DNA of 64,000 nt from VGBV01 sp963780395 (GTDB lineage: Bacteria; Actinomycetota; Thermoleophilia; Solirubrobacterales; 70-9): the NCBI GenBank assembly GCA_963780395.1, contig CAWABY010000003.1, positions 186,001-250,000 on the forward strand. The letters are read 5' to 3'. The notes under the pieces are model-generated. The model searched no databases and had not been told where the DNA came from. It worked only from the letters and a program-made list of their open reading frames with translations. Of this stretch, positions 7,572 through 16,422 are shown piece after piece (position 1 is the stretch's first letter; every line of letters begins with the position of its first letter). Made by a program: the position numbers and the translations under genes.

Positions 7572-8954
7572 CTAGTTCGTCGCCGGGGCCGAGCGCCCGC
7601 CCGCGACCACGTTCACGAACTGCTCCAGGTGCTTCGTGGTCCAGCACTCGAAGGCGCCGTCGCAGTAGGGCTCATAGGCGGCCATGACCGAGTCGCCGTA
7701 GTTCCAGTACAGGCGCGGCTCGGGGTTGAGCCAGAAGGTGCGCCCGGCGCGCTCGGCGATCGTGCCGAAGATCTGGGCGTGCGGCTCTCGGCCGTTGGTG
7801 CGCGCGTCGCCCAGCACGATCACCGTCGAGCGCGGGCCCAGCTCCTCGGCGATCTCCTCGCCGAACTCGAGCCACACTCGTCCGTAGTCCGTGTAGCCCG
7901 AGACATCGGCAACGCCACCTTCAGACGAAACGCGCTCGGAGATCGCGCGGAAGTCCCGCTCGTGCTCGAAGATGTCGGAGACCTCGCTGATGCGCTCGAT
8001 GAAGACGAAGCTGCGCAGCTTGCGGAAGCTGTCGTGCAGCGCGTGCAGCACCGACAGGAAGAAGACGCTGGCGCTGCTGACCGAGGTCGAGACGTCGCAG
8101 AGCACGTAGATCTCGGGCCTGCGCGGGCGCTTGGGCCGGTAGCGCAGCCGCAGCGGCACGCCGCCGGTCTCCAGGGAGGAGCGCATCGTGCGGCGCACGT
8201 CCACCACGCGGCCCTTGTTGCGGCCGCGCTGCTCGTGGCCCAGGGTCGCGATCCGGCGCTTCAGCTGCGCGACGGCTCGGTGCACCGCCGCCAGGTCCTG
8301 GGTGGGGCTGGTGGGGAGCGTGCGGTCGAGCTCGGCCAGGGGGCGCGACGGCGGCAGCTTGCCGGTGCGCTCGATCGTCGCCCGCTCGAGCTCGCGGCGC
8401 AGGTGCTGCTCGAACCGGCGCACGTCCTCGGGGTCGAGCTGCGGGGGCCGCTCGCCCTCGCCGCCACCGCCGCGTGCCTGCAGCTCCAGCGCCCGGCGGA
8501 TCCGCTGCACGTCGACGCCGATCACGCCCGAGCGCTCGCCGCGCCGGCCGAAGGCCGTGATCGCCAGCCGCGCCAGGTCGCGCATCTCGCCGTCGTTCCC
8601 CTCGGTGATCGCCTGCCGGATCGCCTCGCGCAGCTCGTCCAGGTCGAGGCGGTCGGAGCCCTCGTAGCGCTCCTCCTGGATCTCGCGCTCGAGCGCCTCG
8701 GCCTCGGCGGCGCGGAAGAAGTGGCGCTCGAAGAGCAGCTCGAACACCCGGCGGTCCTCCTGGGACTTGGCGATGGTCGACGCGAGCGCCTCCCGGAAGT
8801 CGCGCTGGTCGGTCCAGCTCACCTGCTCCAGCGCCGCGAACGCGTCGAGGATCTCCGAGGTGCCGACGGCGACCCCCTCCGAGCGCAGATCCTCGAAGAA
8901 GGCGAGCAGGCTGCCGGCGGCGCCGGGGACGCGGCCGGACTCGGCCGCGCTCAT
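7572..8954 (-). CDS. VWA domain protein, CoxE-like
   Basis: The 460-residue protein has a helical, charged N-terminal half and a C-terminal von Willebrand factor A domain. That domain starts at PEIYVLCDVSTSVSS, where DVSTS is the metal-ion-dependent adhesion (MIDAS) motif. It is the standard partner of a MoxR AAA ATPase: such pairs act as chaperones that load metals or activate enzymes (family knowledge). The MoxR gene lies immediately upstream with a four-base ATGA overlap (8951-8954). No CO dehydrogenase or other client gene lies next to it, so the target is unknown. Confidence 0.82.
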   Translation of the reverse strand: MSAAESGRVPGAAGSLLAFFEDLRSEGVAVGTSEILDAFAALEQVSWTDQRDFREALASTIAKSQEDRRVFELLFERHFFRAAEAEALEREIQEERYEGSDRLDLDELREAIRQAITEGNDGEMRDLARLAITAFGRRGERSGVIGVDVQRIRRALELQARGGGGEGERPPQLDPEDVRRFEQHLRRELERATIERTGKLPPSRPLAELDRTLPTSPTQDLAAVHRAVAQLKRRIATLGHEQRGRNKGRVVDVRRTMRSSLETGGVPLRLRYRPKRPRRPEIYVLCDVSTSVSSASVFFLSVLHALHDSFRKLRSFVFIERISEVSDIFEHERDFRAISERVSSEGGVADVSGYTDYGRVWLEFGEEIAEELGPRSTVIVLGDARTNGREPHAQIFGTIAERAGRTFWLNPEPRLYWNYGDSVMAAYEPYCDGAFECWTTKHLEQFVNVVAGGRSAPATN

Positions 8955-9904
8955 CCCGACGAGGTTCCCGGTGAGGGTTGCTCTGCCGGCGGAGTCGCGT
9001 CGCCCAGTTTGACGGCGACGCGCTCGGCGACGAGGTCGATGTCGGAGCGATGCTTGACGATGATGCTCATCGACTGCTCGAAGGTCTCGCGGTCGATGTC
9101 GTCGGCGCCGACCAGCAGCAGGGTGCGGGCCCAGTCGATCGACTCCGCGATCGAGGGCGGCTTCTTCAGGTCGAGCTGGCGGACCATGTGCACGACCTCG
9201 ACCATGCGCCGTGCCAGGCTCTCGTCCAGGTCGGGCGCGTGCAGGCGCACGATCTCCAGCTCGCGCTCAACCGAGGGGTAGTCCAGCCAGAGGTAGAGGC
9301 AGCGGCGCTTCAGCGCCTCGGTCAGCTCGCGGGAGTTGTTCGAGGTCAGCAGCACCAGCGGCCGCGTCCGCGCCTCGATCACACCCAGCTCGGGGATGGA
9401 GATCTGAAAGTCCGAGAGCACCTCCAGGAGCATCGCCTCGAACTCCTGGTCGGTCTTGTCGATCTCGTCGATCAGCAGCACGACCGGCTCGGTCGCGCTG
9501 ATCGCCTCCAGGAGGGGGCGCGTGAACAGGAAGTCCTCGCTGAAGATGTCGCCCCGGGTCGACTCCCAGGCGCCCTCAGGCGCCTCGGCCTCGCCGCCGG
9601 CCTCGGCCTGGATCCGCAGCAGCTGCTTGCGGTAATTCCACTCGTACAGCGCCTTGGCCTCGTCCAGGCCCTCGTAGCACTGCAGCCTGATCAGCTCCCG
9701 CCCGGTGTGGCGCGAGAGCGCCTTGGCCAGCTCGGTCTTGCCGACCCCGGCCGGGCCCTCGACCAGCACGGGCTTGCCGAGCCGCTGCGCGAGGAAGGAG
9801 ACCAGCGCCGAGGACTCGTCGGCGAGGTAGCCGACCTTGCCTAGGCCGTCGCGAACCTCGGCGACCGATGCGGGTTCGTTGGTGCCGGGTTCGTGCGCCT
9901 CCAT
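8951..9904 (-). CDS. MoxR-family AAA ATPase
   Basis: The 317-residue AAA+ ATPase shows Walker A EGPAGVGKTELAKAL, Walker B VVLLIDEIDKTD, a sensor-1 region at LVLLTSNNSRELTEALKRRC, and the arginine-finger area after it. It belongs to the MoxR group and should work with the VWA protein encoded just downstream. I chose the ATG at 9904 over a longer reading frame because the extra 38 residues would run into the divergent gene at 9929. The 24-base divergent space holds TATCAT eight bases before this start. Confidence 0.82.
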   Translation of the reverse strand: MEAHEPGTNEPASVAEVRDGLGKVGYLADESSALVSFLAQRLGKPVLVEGPAGVGKTELAKALSRHTGRELIRLQCYEGLDEAKALYEWNYRKQLLRIQAEAGGEAEAPEGAWESTRGDIFSEDFLFTRPLLEAISATEPVVLLIDEIDKTDQEFEAMLLEVLSDFQISIPELGVIEARTRPLVLLTSNNSRELTEALKRRCLYLWLDYPSVERELEIVRLHAPDLDESLARRMVEVVHMVRQLDLKKPPSIAESIDWARTLLLVGADDIDRETFEQSMSIIVKHRSDIDLVAERVAVKLGDATPPAEQPSPGTSSG

Positions 9905-9928
9905 CGTCAAGGATGATAGATACGGGCT

Positions 9929-10156
9929 ATGCCTCTGCTCGCAGACGTGCTCCCGAACTCGATCACCCCCTACCTGTTCCTGATGCTGGGCGGGTTCGTG
10001 GTCGGGACCGCGGGACACCTGTACAAGAGCAAGCTGGTGGTCGCGATCGGGATCCTGATGATCTTCTCGGCGACGCTCCTGCTGCCGCTGGCGGTGATCG
10101 CGACCGAGGAGGAGCCGGAGTCGAATCCCCAGATCCTGGCGCCCGGCACCCGCTGA
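9929..10156 (+). CDS. Small two-helix membrane protein, unknown
   Basis: The 75-residue product has two hydrophobic helices (about residues 12-30 and 35-58) and a short acidic tail. It begins leaderless-style: TAGATA at 9917-9922 is followed by six bases and then the ATG. It diverges from the MoxR gene with only 24 bases between starts. No family is recognised. Confidence 0.6.
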   Translation: MPLLADVLPNSITPYLFLMLGGFVVGTAGHLYKSKLVVAIGILMIFSATLLLPLAVIATEEEPESNPQILAPGTR

Positions 10157-10191
10157 CCATCTGACCCCCCAAGGGTGAAAGGATCGGGGCC

Positions 10192-10983
10192 GTGGGCAGG
10201 CTCGACGAGCTCGACCTCTCCAAAAAGCTCTCCCGGAAGGAGGAGCGGCATGGCCTGGAGCGCGCCTGGCCGCGACTGACCCAGCTCCGCCTCACCCTGG
10301 GCGGGCAGATCGGGGAGAAGGAGATCGGGCCTCCGGTCTGCGTCATGTTCGAGGGCTGGGACGCCTCGGGGAAGGGCGGCGCGATCAAGCGCCTAGTCGC
10401 GCAGATGGACCCCAGGCACGTGCGGGTGGTCAGCTTCGCGGCTCCGACCCACGACGAGAAGCGCCACCATTTCCTTTGGCGCTTCTGGCCCGTGCTGCCC
10501 GGGTGGGGCGGGATGAGCGTGCTCGATCGCTCCTGGTACGGGCGGGTGCTGGTCGAGCGGGTCGAGGGCTTCGCCGACCGCGCCGCCTGGATGCGCGCCT
10601 ACGACGAGATCAACGGCTTCGAGCGCACCCTCGCCGACGAGGGCATGATCCTGGTCAAGGTCTGGATGCACATCTCCGACAAGGAGCAGCTGAAGCGCTT
10701 CGAGCGGCGCAAGAAGAACCCGTTGAAGCAGTGGAAGCTGACCGACGAGGACTGGCGCAACCGCGAGAAGCGGCCCGAGTACACAGACGCGATCGAGGAC
10801 ATGCTGGCGCGAACCGACCAGGCTCCGCACGCTCCCTGGCATCTGATCGAGGCGGACTCCAAGCGCTACGCCCGCGTGCGAGTGCTGGAGACGGTGATCG
10901 CCGCGATCGAGGACGGGATGAGGCGCCAGGGGATCGAGCCGCCGCCCCCCGACGAGGGCGCCGCCGCGGCCGCGGCGGATTAG
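10192..10983 (+). CDS. ppk2: Polyphosphate kinase 2 family protein
   Basis: This 263-residue enzyme moves phosphate between polyphosphate and nucleotides. It shows the PPK2 Walker A FEGWDASGKGGAIKRL, a lid and substrate region RFWPVLPGWGG, the Walker B-like SVLDRSWYGRVLVERVEG, and RRKKNPLKQWKLTDEDW near the C-terminus. These are typical of single-domain PPK2 proteins. Whether it favours AMP or ADP cannot be decided safely by eye. It starts at GTG (10192) after GAAAGGATCGGGG. The Ala-rich tail ends at a TAG overlapping the convergent gene's stop (TTAG, 10980-10983). Confidence 0.88.
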   Translation: MGRLDELDLSKKLSRKEERHGLERAWPRLTQLRLTLGGQIGEKEIGPPVCVMFEGWDASGKGGAIKRLVAQMDPRHVRVVSFAAPTHDEKRHHFLWRFWPVLPGWGGMSVLDRSWYGRVLVERVEGFADRAAWMRAYDEINGFERTLADEGMILVKVWMHISDKEQLKRFERRKKNPLKQWKLTDEDWRNREKRPEYTDAIEDMLARTDQAPHAPWHLIEADSKRYARVRVLETVIAAIEDGMRRQGIEPPPPDEGAAAAAAD

Positions 10984-11519
10984 CTCCGCTGCTCTGACGC
11001 CCGCCGCCGCCGTGCCCGCAGCCCCGCGGCGATGATCAGCACCGCTCCGGCCATGGCGACGAAGATCCCGTAGCGCAGGTCATAGGTGCGGTTGACGTCG
11101 ACGATCACCTCGAAGTCCAGCTCGGGCCGCTCGACCATCCTGTAGGCGACGATCGCCGCCGCCCAGACGCCCGCGCTGAGCAGCAGCGCCCACTCGGTCA
11201 GCGGCCTGGGGGGGACGTAGCCTCCTCCGATCTGCAGCGCGAAGAAGAGGGTCGCCGCTGCGGTCAGCAGCAGCGCCGCCTCGGCCCAGCTGGCGGCGCC
11301 GAGGCCGGTCTGCACCAGGTCGCCCGAGACCGGAATCCCGTACCAGGGCAGCAGCAGGCTGCCGGCGATCAGGGCGACCCCGACCACCGCCAGGCGCTCG
11401 TTGCCCCGCAGGCCCCGCAGGTCGCGCGCGAGCGTTCCCGGTAGCTCGCGAACGGGCTCAGTCCAGCGGCTGGCGGCCACCGTATCCCGACTCGAGCTCG
11501 TGCCAATAGGCGACCTCAT
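10980..11519 (-). CDS. Four-helix membrane protein, unknown; start uncertain
   Basis: The core encodes about four hydrophobic segments beginning at NERLAVVGVALIAGSLLLPWYG and ending in an Arg-rich tail, so this is a small integral membrane protein. The start is unclear. An ATG at 11519 gives the full N-terminal cytoplasmic region but overlaps the upstream DUF2203 gene by about 60 bases. The only later conventional start is a GTG at 11387, which removes plausible N-terminal residues. It follows DUF2203 and EVE on the same strand and may belong to that operon. Confidence 0.55.
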   Translation of the reverse strand: MRSPIGTSSSRDTVAASRWTEPVRELPGTLARDLRGLRGNERLAVVGVALIAGSLLLPWYGIPVSGDLVQTGLGAASWAEAALLLTAAATLFFALQIGGGYVPPRPLTEWALLLSAGVWAAAIVAYRMVERPELDFEVIVDVNRTYDLRYGIFVAMAGAVLIIAAGLRARRRRASEQRS

Positions 11520-11859
11520 CCTCGCCGAGCTCCCAGCAGAGATAGATCTCGCGGCCGTCGCTGACGGCGGGAAAATCGACAAGCCCGCGGTCGATGTCCC
11601 GGAGCACGATCCCCGCCTCCTCCAGCGTCTCCAGCAGGCGCCTCACCTCGAGGAAGGCGACACCGACCTGCTGCCCGGCCTCGCCGCCGCCGTTCGAGGG
11701 GGCCGCGTCGGAAAGCAGCTCGTGGGCCTCGGTGTCGGTCAGCTCCTCCTTCGCCTCCTGCAGCTGTGCCAGCAGCGGCGTCAGCGTCGGCAGCAGCGCG
11801 TTCGCCTCCTGGCGCGAGAAGTGGCGCCCGTGCAGCTCTCCTGCGCCCTCCTCGCTCAC
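11458..11859 (-). CDS. DUF2203 family protein
   Basis: This 133-residue soluble protein has the family pattern: an N-terminal FSRQEANALLPTLTPLLAQL helix, a charged middle helix, a region LEEAGIVLRDIDRGLVDFPA, and the ending EIYLCWELGEDEVAYWHELE. The function of the family is unknown. The GTG start overlaps the stop of the EVE gene (GTGA, 11856-11859), which supports the start and a coupled operon. Confidence 0.78.
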   Translation of the reverse strand: MSEEGAGELHGRHFSRQEANALLPTLTPLLAQLQEAKEELTDTEAHELLSDAAPSNGGGEAGQQVGVAFLEVRRLLETLEEAGIVLRDIDRGLVDFPAVSDGREIYLCWELGEDEVAYWHELESGYGGRQPLD

Positions 11860-12329
11860 CGCTGGGCGGCGGGGGCACGGGCCGCCAGCCGCTCGCGCAG
11901 CAGGGCCGCGTCCGCTTCGCCGATCGTGCGCAGCTGGCCCTGGAAGGCGAGGTGCCAGTGCTCGCGCGGCCACTTGGCGACGTGATCGAGCTCGCCGACC
12001 AGCTCCTCGGCGGGAACGAACTCCTCCTCGGACAGGACAACGACCGGCTCGGCCTCGACCCGCCAGGGATAGGGCTCCGGTTTCTTCTTGGCTCCCTGGG
12101 GCCAGATCGGGGTACGGTCCTCGAACATTTCCGAGGTGACGCGGGCGATGCCACCGAACCCCTGCACGCCGGTGACGTAAAAGACGATCTCGTCGCCCGG
12201 CTCGAAATCCTGCGCCTGCAGGCGCCGCCGCTGCTTGAACCCGATCACGTCGAAGCCGCGCTCGACGTAGATCCGGAAGTTCTCCAGCGAGCCGGTCAGG
12301 ATCCACGTCTTGGGCGGGGACTCGGGCAT
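11856..12329 (-). CDS. EVE domain protein
   Basis: The 157-residue protein matches the EVE/PUA-like fold. It starts with TWILTGSLENFRIYVERG, continues with GFKQRRRLQAQDFEPGDEIVFYVTG and FGGIARVTSEMFEDRTPIWPQ, and ends with a helix. EVE domains bind modified bases in DNA or RNA (family knowledge). Nothing nearby suggests a defence or restriction context, so a housekeeping RNA role is as likely. Upstream, TAGAAT sits seven bases before the ATG. It is coupled to DUF2203 downstream. Confidence 0.8.
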   Translation of the reverse strand: MPESPPKTWILTGSLENFRIYVERGFDVIGFKQRRRLQAQDFEPGDEIVFYVTGVQGFGGIARVTSEMFEDRTPIWPQGAKKKPEPYPWRVEAEPVVVLSEEEFVPAEELVGELDHVAKWPREHWHLAFQGQLRTIGEADAALLRERLAARAPAAQR

Positions 12330-12339
12330 CCGGGCGATT

Positions 12340-12801
12340 CTATTCGCGGGCGCTGGCGCCGCCCGGAGGCGGCTGGTCGCACGCTTGGCGGATCCCGTCG
12401 AGACTCTCCTCGGTGACCTGGCGCAGGGTTCGCTTCGTCATCAGCATGCGCGCCACCTGTCCGTGCAGGCCGATCGGCTCGACGCCGAGCTCGACGTCGG
12501 CGAAGGTCTGACCCTGGGCTTCGGTCAGCCACCAGTGCGAGTAGTAACCGCTCGCCTGGCAGCGCAGCTTGATCTCGCGCAGGTCGTCGAGCTCCTCGAC
12601 CATGAACGTCGTCGTCATCTCACCGCGTATCGGGCCCGGGCTCGTCTGCTGGAAGCTCGAGCCCTTTTCGATCCGCGTCGGAGCGCCCGTCACCTCGATC
12701 ACGTCCCCCGCCCACGCCGCGTAGGTCTCGGGGTCGGCGAGCAGCGCCCAGATTCGCTCCACCGGGGCGTCGATCAGCGCCTGCTGCTTCCAGGTCGCCA
12801 C
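12340..12801 (-). CDS. SRPBCC (START-like) family protein
   Basis: This 153-residue protein begins WKQQALIDAPVERIWALLADPETYAAW, the standard start of polyketide-cyclase/SRPBCC ligand-binding proteins, and continues with the beta strands and long C-terminal helix of that fold. It starts at GTG four bases after the stop of the large cyclase-TPR gene, so it is probably co-transcribed with it. The ligand is unknown. Confidence 0.75.
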   Translation of the reverse strand: MATWKQQALIDAPVERIWALLADPETYAAWAGDVIEVTGAPTRIEKGSSFQQTSPGPIRGEMTTTFMVEELDDLREIKLRCQASGYYSHWWLTEAQGQTFADVELGVEPIGLHGQVARMLMTKRTLRQVTEESLDGIRQACDQPPPGGASARE

Positions 12802-12805
12802 GCGG

Positions 12806-15800
12806 CTAGGTGACCAGCTCCCGGGCCCGCGCGGCGAGCCCCGGCACGTCGATCCGCTCGTACTCGCTCGCGGCCTCGCTCAGCAGCGCCTCGCCGCCGG
12901 CCTGGTCGATCTTCGCCAGCATCCGTCCCTGCACCAGGGTGCAGCGGGTCGCGTCCAGGGGGCGTCCCAGCTGCGACCAGCGCTCGCGCGCGGTGTCCAT
13001 CAGCTCGGCGGCGGCGTCGGGGTCCTCGGCGCAGGCTCCCGCGGCCTCGGCCTTGGCCGCCTCGCCGACGGGGTAATGCAGGCGTCCGGCGAGCCGCTCG
13101 GCCTCCTCCGCGGCCGCCCGGGCCTGGTCCATGCGGCCGCTCAGCGCCAGCACCACGGCCCGCGCCGCGATCGCCTCGACAGACTGGGCGATGAGGCCGG
13201 CGCGCTCGCAGATGTCGAGGGCCTTGGCCAGCTCGGTCTCGGCCGCGCTCAGGTCGCCGCTCTCGCGCAGGGTCCAGGCAAGCCACTGCAGTGCGCTGAA
13301 GGCGACCTCGGAGCGGCCCACCTGCTCGCCCAGCTCGTGGGCGCGGCGGAACAGCTTCGTCGCCTCTTCCCACTCGCCGAGCCGCCAGGCGAGCACGCCG
13401 CGGAGCAGGAAGGGGAAGCAGAGCTTGCCGTGCAGGCCCTCGCGCTCGGCCAGCCCGCCGCTGGCGTCGGTCGCGCGCTCGACCTCGTCCCAGTCGGCCC
13501 GCTCGGCCGCAAGCTGGCCGAGCGAGGCGTGCAGCTCGACCTGCGAGGGCAGGTCGCCGACCTCCTGTGCCAGCGTCAGGGCCTCGCGGTAGGCCTCGGC
13601 GGCGCCGTCGTAGTCGGCCTCGGAGATCTCGAGGTGATAGCCGAGCGTCAGCAGCGCCCGAACCGCCTCGCCGCGATCGGACTCGCGCGCCAGCGCCACC
13701 GAACGCTCGAGGTTCTCGCGCGCCTTCTCCGAATCGCCGATGCGCCCGAAGACGCGGCCGAAGATGCCGTGGGCGCGGCTCGCCGCGCGGGCCTCGTCCA
13801 GGCGCTCCGCCAAGCGCAGCGCCTTCTCCGAGGCATAGATCGCGAGCATGTTGTCCCCGGTATGCATGTACAGCGATGCTGCCTCCTCGTAGAGGCGGAC
13901 CAGCTCGATGCAGGGCGGGCCGTCCTTGAGCAGGTCGATGCCGCGCTGGTAGTTGTCGATCGAGGCGCGCCGCTCGCCCTTGTGCCACAGGGCCGCGCCG
14001 ATCTTCCGGTGCAGGTCCGCGACGCGGGCCAGGTCCTCCTCGCTGCGGTGGTACTCCAGGCACCGTTCCCAGACCGAGACCGCCGCGTCCACCCTGCCCA
14101 TGCGCAGGGCGACATCGCCCTGCTTCTCGCCGATCCGCGCCTGGTCGCCGGGATCGAGCTCGTCGGTGAGCTCGAGCGCGGCCGAGTAGCGCTCGAACGC
14201 CTCGGCGTTCGAGTAGAGCTGGGCGGCGGCGTCGCCGGCGGCCTCGAGCAGCTCCAGGGCCTCGCGGCGAAGCTCGCTCAGCTCCTCCGGCTCCAGGCCG
14301 CCGTCCAGGCCCAGCGCCGCCGCGCGCGCGTAGTGCTCGGCGACGATGCCGACGAAGGCCTCGATGCGATCGCCGGCGCGCTCGCGGATGAACTCGCCGA
14401 CCTCGACGTGCTTGCGGCAGCGGACGGCCTTGGGCAGCATCCCGTAGGCGACGTCGCGGATCAGCACGTGCTTGAAGGCGTACTCGCGCTGCCCCGTCAG
14501 GCGGCTGCCTGGGTTCGTTATGACCAGGTCCTTCTCCTCCAGCGCCGCCAGCGTGCGCCCCAGGTCGAGGCCCTCCTCGGTCGCGGTCTGCGCCAGCGAG
14601 CCGTCCCAGAAGGTCTGCCCCACCACCGATGCCTGCAGCAAGAGGCGGCGTTCGGGCCGGTCGAGCGAGTCCAGCCTGGCCGCCAGCAGCGACTGCACCG
14701 TGCTGGGCAGAGTCGCCATCTCGACGGTGTCCTCTTCGATCAGGCGGTTGACCATCTCCTCGGCGAACAGCGGGTTGCCCCCGGCGCGCTCTGCGACCTG
14801 GGGCACGACGTCGGCGCCGCCGTTCTCGGAGCCCGGCATCAGCGCCGCGACCAGCTCGCGCGTCTCCTCGGCGCTCAGCGGCTCCAGCCAGATCGAGGTC
14901 GCGCTCTTGCGCGCGCCGCCCCAGTCGGGCCGCCGTTCCAGCAGCTCGTCGCGGGTCAGGCAGACCAGCAGCAGCGGGCCGCGCACCCAGCGCGCCAGGT
15001 GGTCGATCAGGTCCAGCATGCCCTCGTCGGCCCAGTGGATGTCGTCGATCGCCAGCACCAAAGTGCGGCGGCGGGCGATCGCCTCGATCACCGCGCGCGC
15101 GGCCGAGAACAGCGCCTCTCTCATGCGCTGGGGGTCGTCGTCGGTGAAGGCGCTCTCCTCGGGGGGCTCGATGCCGAGCGGGACCGCCAGCAGAGCCGCG
15201 TTGCGCTGCGCCGACTCGGGCTCGCCCAGCTCCTCCATCAGCTTCTCGACGCCGCTCAGCACCTTCTGCCACGCGGCCTCGGGGCCGTCGGTGTCGAGCA
15301 GCTCGAACTCGACGCGCAGAACCTCGACCAGGGCCAGATAGGAGATGCCGGCGTAGGGCGGGCACTGGCCGCGCCGGATCGTGGGCGGGTCGTTGTAGGA
15401 GCCGACCGTGTCGGTCAGCTCGCGCAGCAGCCGCGACTTGCCGACACCCGCCTGGCCGATCACGGTCACCAGGTAAGGGCGCTGCTCGCGCTCGACCCGC
15501 TCAACCAGCGACACCAGCAGCTCGGACTCCTCGCCGCGCCCGATCAGCTTCGTCTCGCTGCGGCGCGTTCCCCGGCCCGGCCCGGCGATCACCTCGTTGG
15601 CCTCCCAGGCCGGCACCGGCTCCTCCTTGCCCTTCAGCTCCAGCGGATCAAGGCGCTCGTAGGAGACGGCGTCGCGGGTGGCGCGGTGGGTCTCCTCGCC
15701 GACGGTGACGCTGCCGGGCCGGCCCGCGGCCTGCAGCCTGGCCGCCACGTTGACCACGTCGCCCATCACCGTGTAGCGATCGCCGACGGCGCCGGCCATC

Positions 15801-16351
15801 ACCTCGCCCGAGTTGAGGCCGACGCGAAGCGAGAAGGCGACGCCGTGACGCTCGTCGATCTCGCGGTTGGTCTCCTCCATCGCGGCCTGCATCGCCAGCG
15901 CCGCGCGTACCGCGCGCTCGGGGTCGTCCTCGTGGGCCACCGGGGCTCCGAAGACGCCCATCACGTTGTCGCCGATGAACTTGTCGATGCTGCCGCCGAA
16001 GCGCTCGATCTCCTCGCCCAGGCGGCGCAGCGTCCGGTCGACGAGAGCCTTGACCGCCTCGGGATCCATGCGCTCAGCGGCGGCGGTATAGCCGGAGAGG
16101 TCGGCGAACAGGACCGTCGCCTGGCGGCGTTCCTCGGGCGGGGCCTCGGGGACCGCCTCGGGGGCGGCCGCCGGCGCTGCCGCCGCGGCGTCGAGCTCGG
16201 CTCCGCACCCCATACAGAACCGTGCCCCGGCGGGGTTCTCCTGGCCGCAACTGGGGCAGAGGGGAGCAAACTCGGTGCCGCAGGACATGCAGAAGCGCGC
16301 GCGCTCCGGATTCTGAGCGGCGCATGAAGGACAGTTTCGCGACGCCGGCAT
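12806..16351 (-). CDS. Adenylate/guanylate cyclase-AAA-TPR regulator
   Basis: A very large (1181 residues) signalling protein. Two zinc ribbons (CPSCAAQN..CMSCG and CPSCGQEN..CMGCG) fill residues 1-50. A class III cyclase domain follows (about 75-245), with metal aspartates in FADLSG (D84) and FIGDN (D128), and the catalytic Asn and Arg in NVAARL (N201, R205). An AAA/STAND ATPase with Walker A GQAGVGKS (299-306) comes next, and the C-terminal half is made of TPR-like helices. Such proteins are common and multicopy in Thermoleophilia. The architecture suggests nucleotide-second-messenger output tied to protein sensing through the TPRs. It diverges from a lipoprotein gene across 71 bases. Confidence 0.85.
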   Translation of the reverse strand: MPASRNCPSCAAQNPERARFCMSCGTEFAPLCPSCGQENPAGARFCMGCGAELDAAAAAPAAAPEAVPEAPPEERRQATVLFADLSGYTAAAERMDPEAVKALVDRTLRRLGEEIERFGGSIDKFIGDNVMGVFGAPVAHEDDPERAVRAALAMQAAMEETNREIDERHGVAFSLRVGLNSGEVMAGAVGDRYTVMGDVVNVAARLQAAGRPGSVTVGEETHRATRDAVSYERLDPLELKGKEEPVPAWEANEVIAGPGRGTRRSETKLIGRGEESELLVSLVERVEREQRPYLVTVIGQAGVGKSRLLRELTDTVGSYNDPPTIRRGQCPPYAGISYLALVEVLRVEFELLDTDGPEAAWQKVLSGVEKLMEELGEPESAQRNAALLAVPLGIEPPEESAFTDDDPQRMREALFSAARAVIEAIARRRTLVLAIDDIHWADEGMLDLIDHLARWVRGPLLLVCLTRDELLERRPDWGGARKSATSIWLEPLSAEETRELVAALMPGSENGGADVVPQVAERAGGNPLFAEEMVNRLIEEDTVEMATLPSTVQSLLAARLDSLDRPERRLLLQASVVGQTFWDGSLAQTATEEGLDLGRTLAALEEKDLVITNPGSRLTGQREYAFKHVLIRDVAYGMLPKAVRCRKHVEVGEFIRERAGDRIEAFVGIVAEHYARAAALGLDGGLEPEELSELRREALELLEAAGDAAAQLYSNAEAFERYSAALELTDELDPGDQARIGEKQGDVALRMGRVDAAVSVWERCLEYHRSEEDLARVADLHRKIGAALWHKGERRASIDNYQRGIDLLKDGPPCIELVRLYEEAASLYMHTGDNMLAIYASEKALRLAERLDEARAASRAHGIFGRVFGRIGDSEKARENLERSVALARESDRGEAVRALLTLGYHLEISEADYDGAAEAYREALTLAQEVGDLPSQVELHASLGQLAAERADWDEVERATDASGGLAEREGLHGKLCFPFLLRGVLAWRLGEWEEATKLFRRAHELGEQVGRSEVAFSALQWLAWTLRESGDLSAAETELAKALDICERAGLIAQSVEAIAARAVVLALSGRMDQARAAAEEAERLAGRLHYPVGEAAKAEAAGACAEDPDAAAELMDTARERWSQLGRPLDATRCTLVQGRMLAKIDQAGGEALLSEAASEYERIDVPGLAARARELVT

Positions 16352-16422
16352 GCGTCATCAACGATACGGGGCGTGCGCTACTCTGGCGCTCGCCGACGCC
16401 CGCCAGCCAGGAGACTTTCATC

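Noticed and set aside
12774..16327. Long open reading frames overlapping or antisense to the cyclase-TPR gene
   Set aside because: They lie in other frames or on the opposite strand, and their products are Arg/Pro/Gly or Leu/Val/Gly/Gln strings with no domain. They result from the high G+C content.
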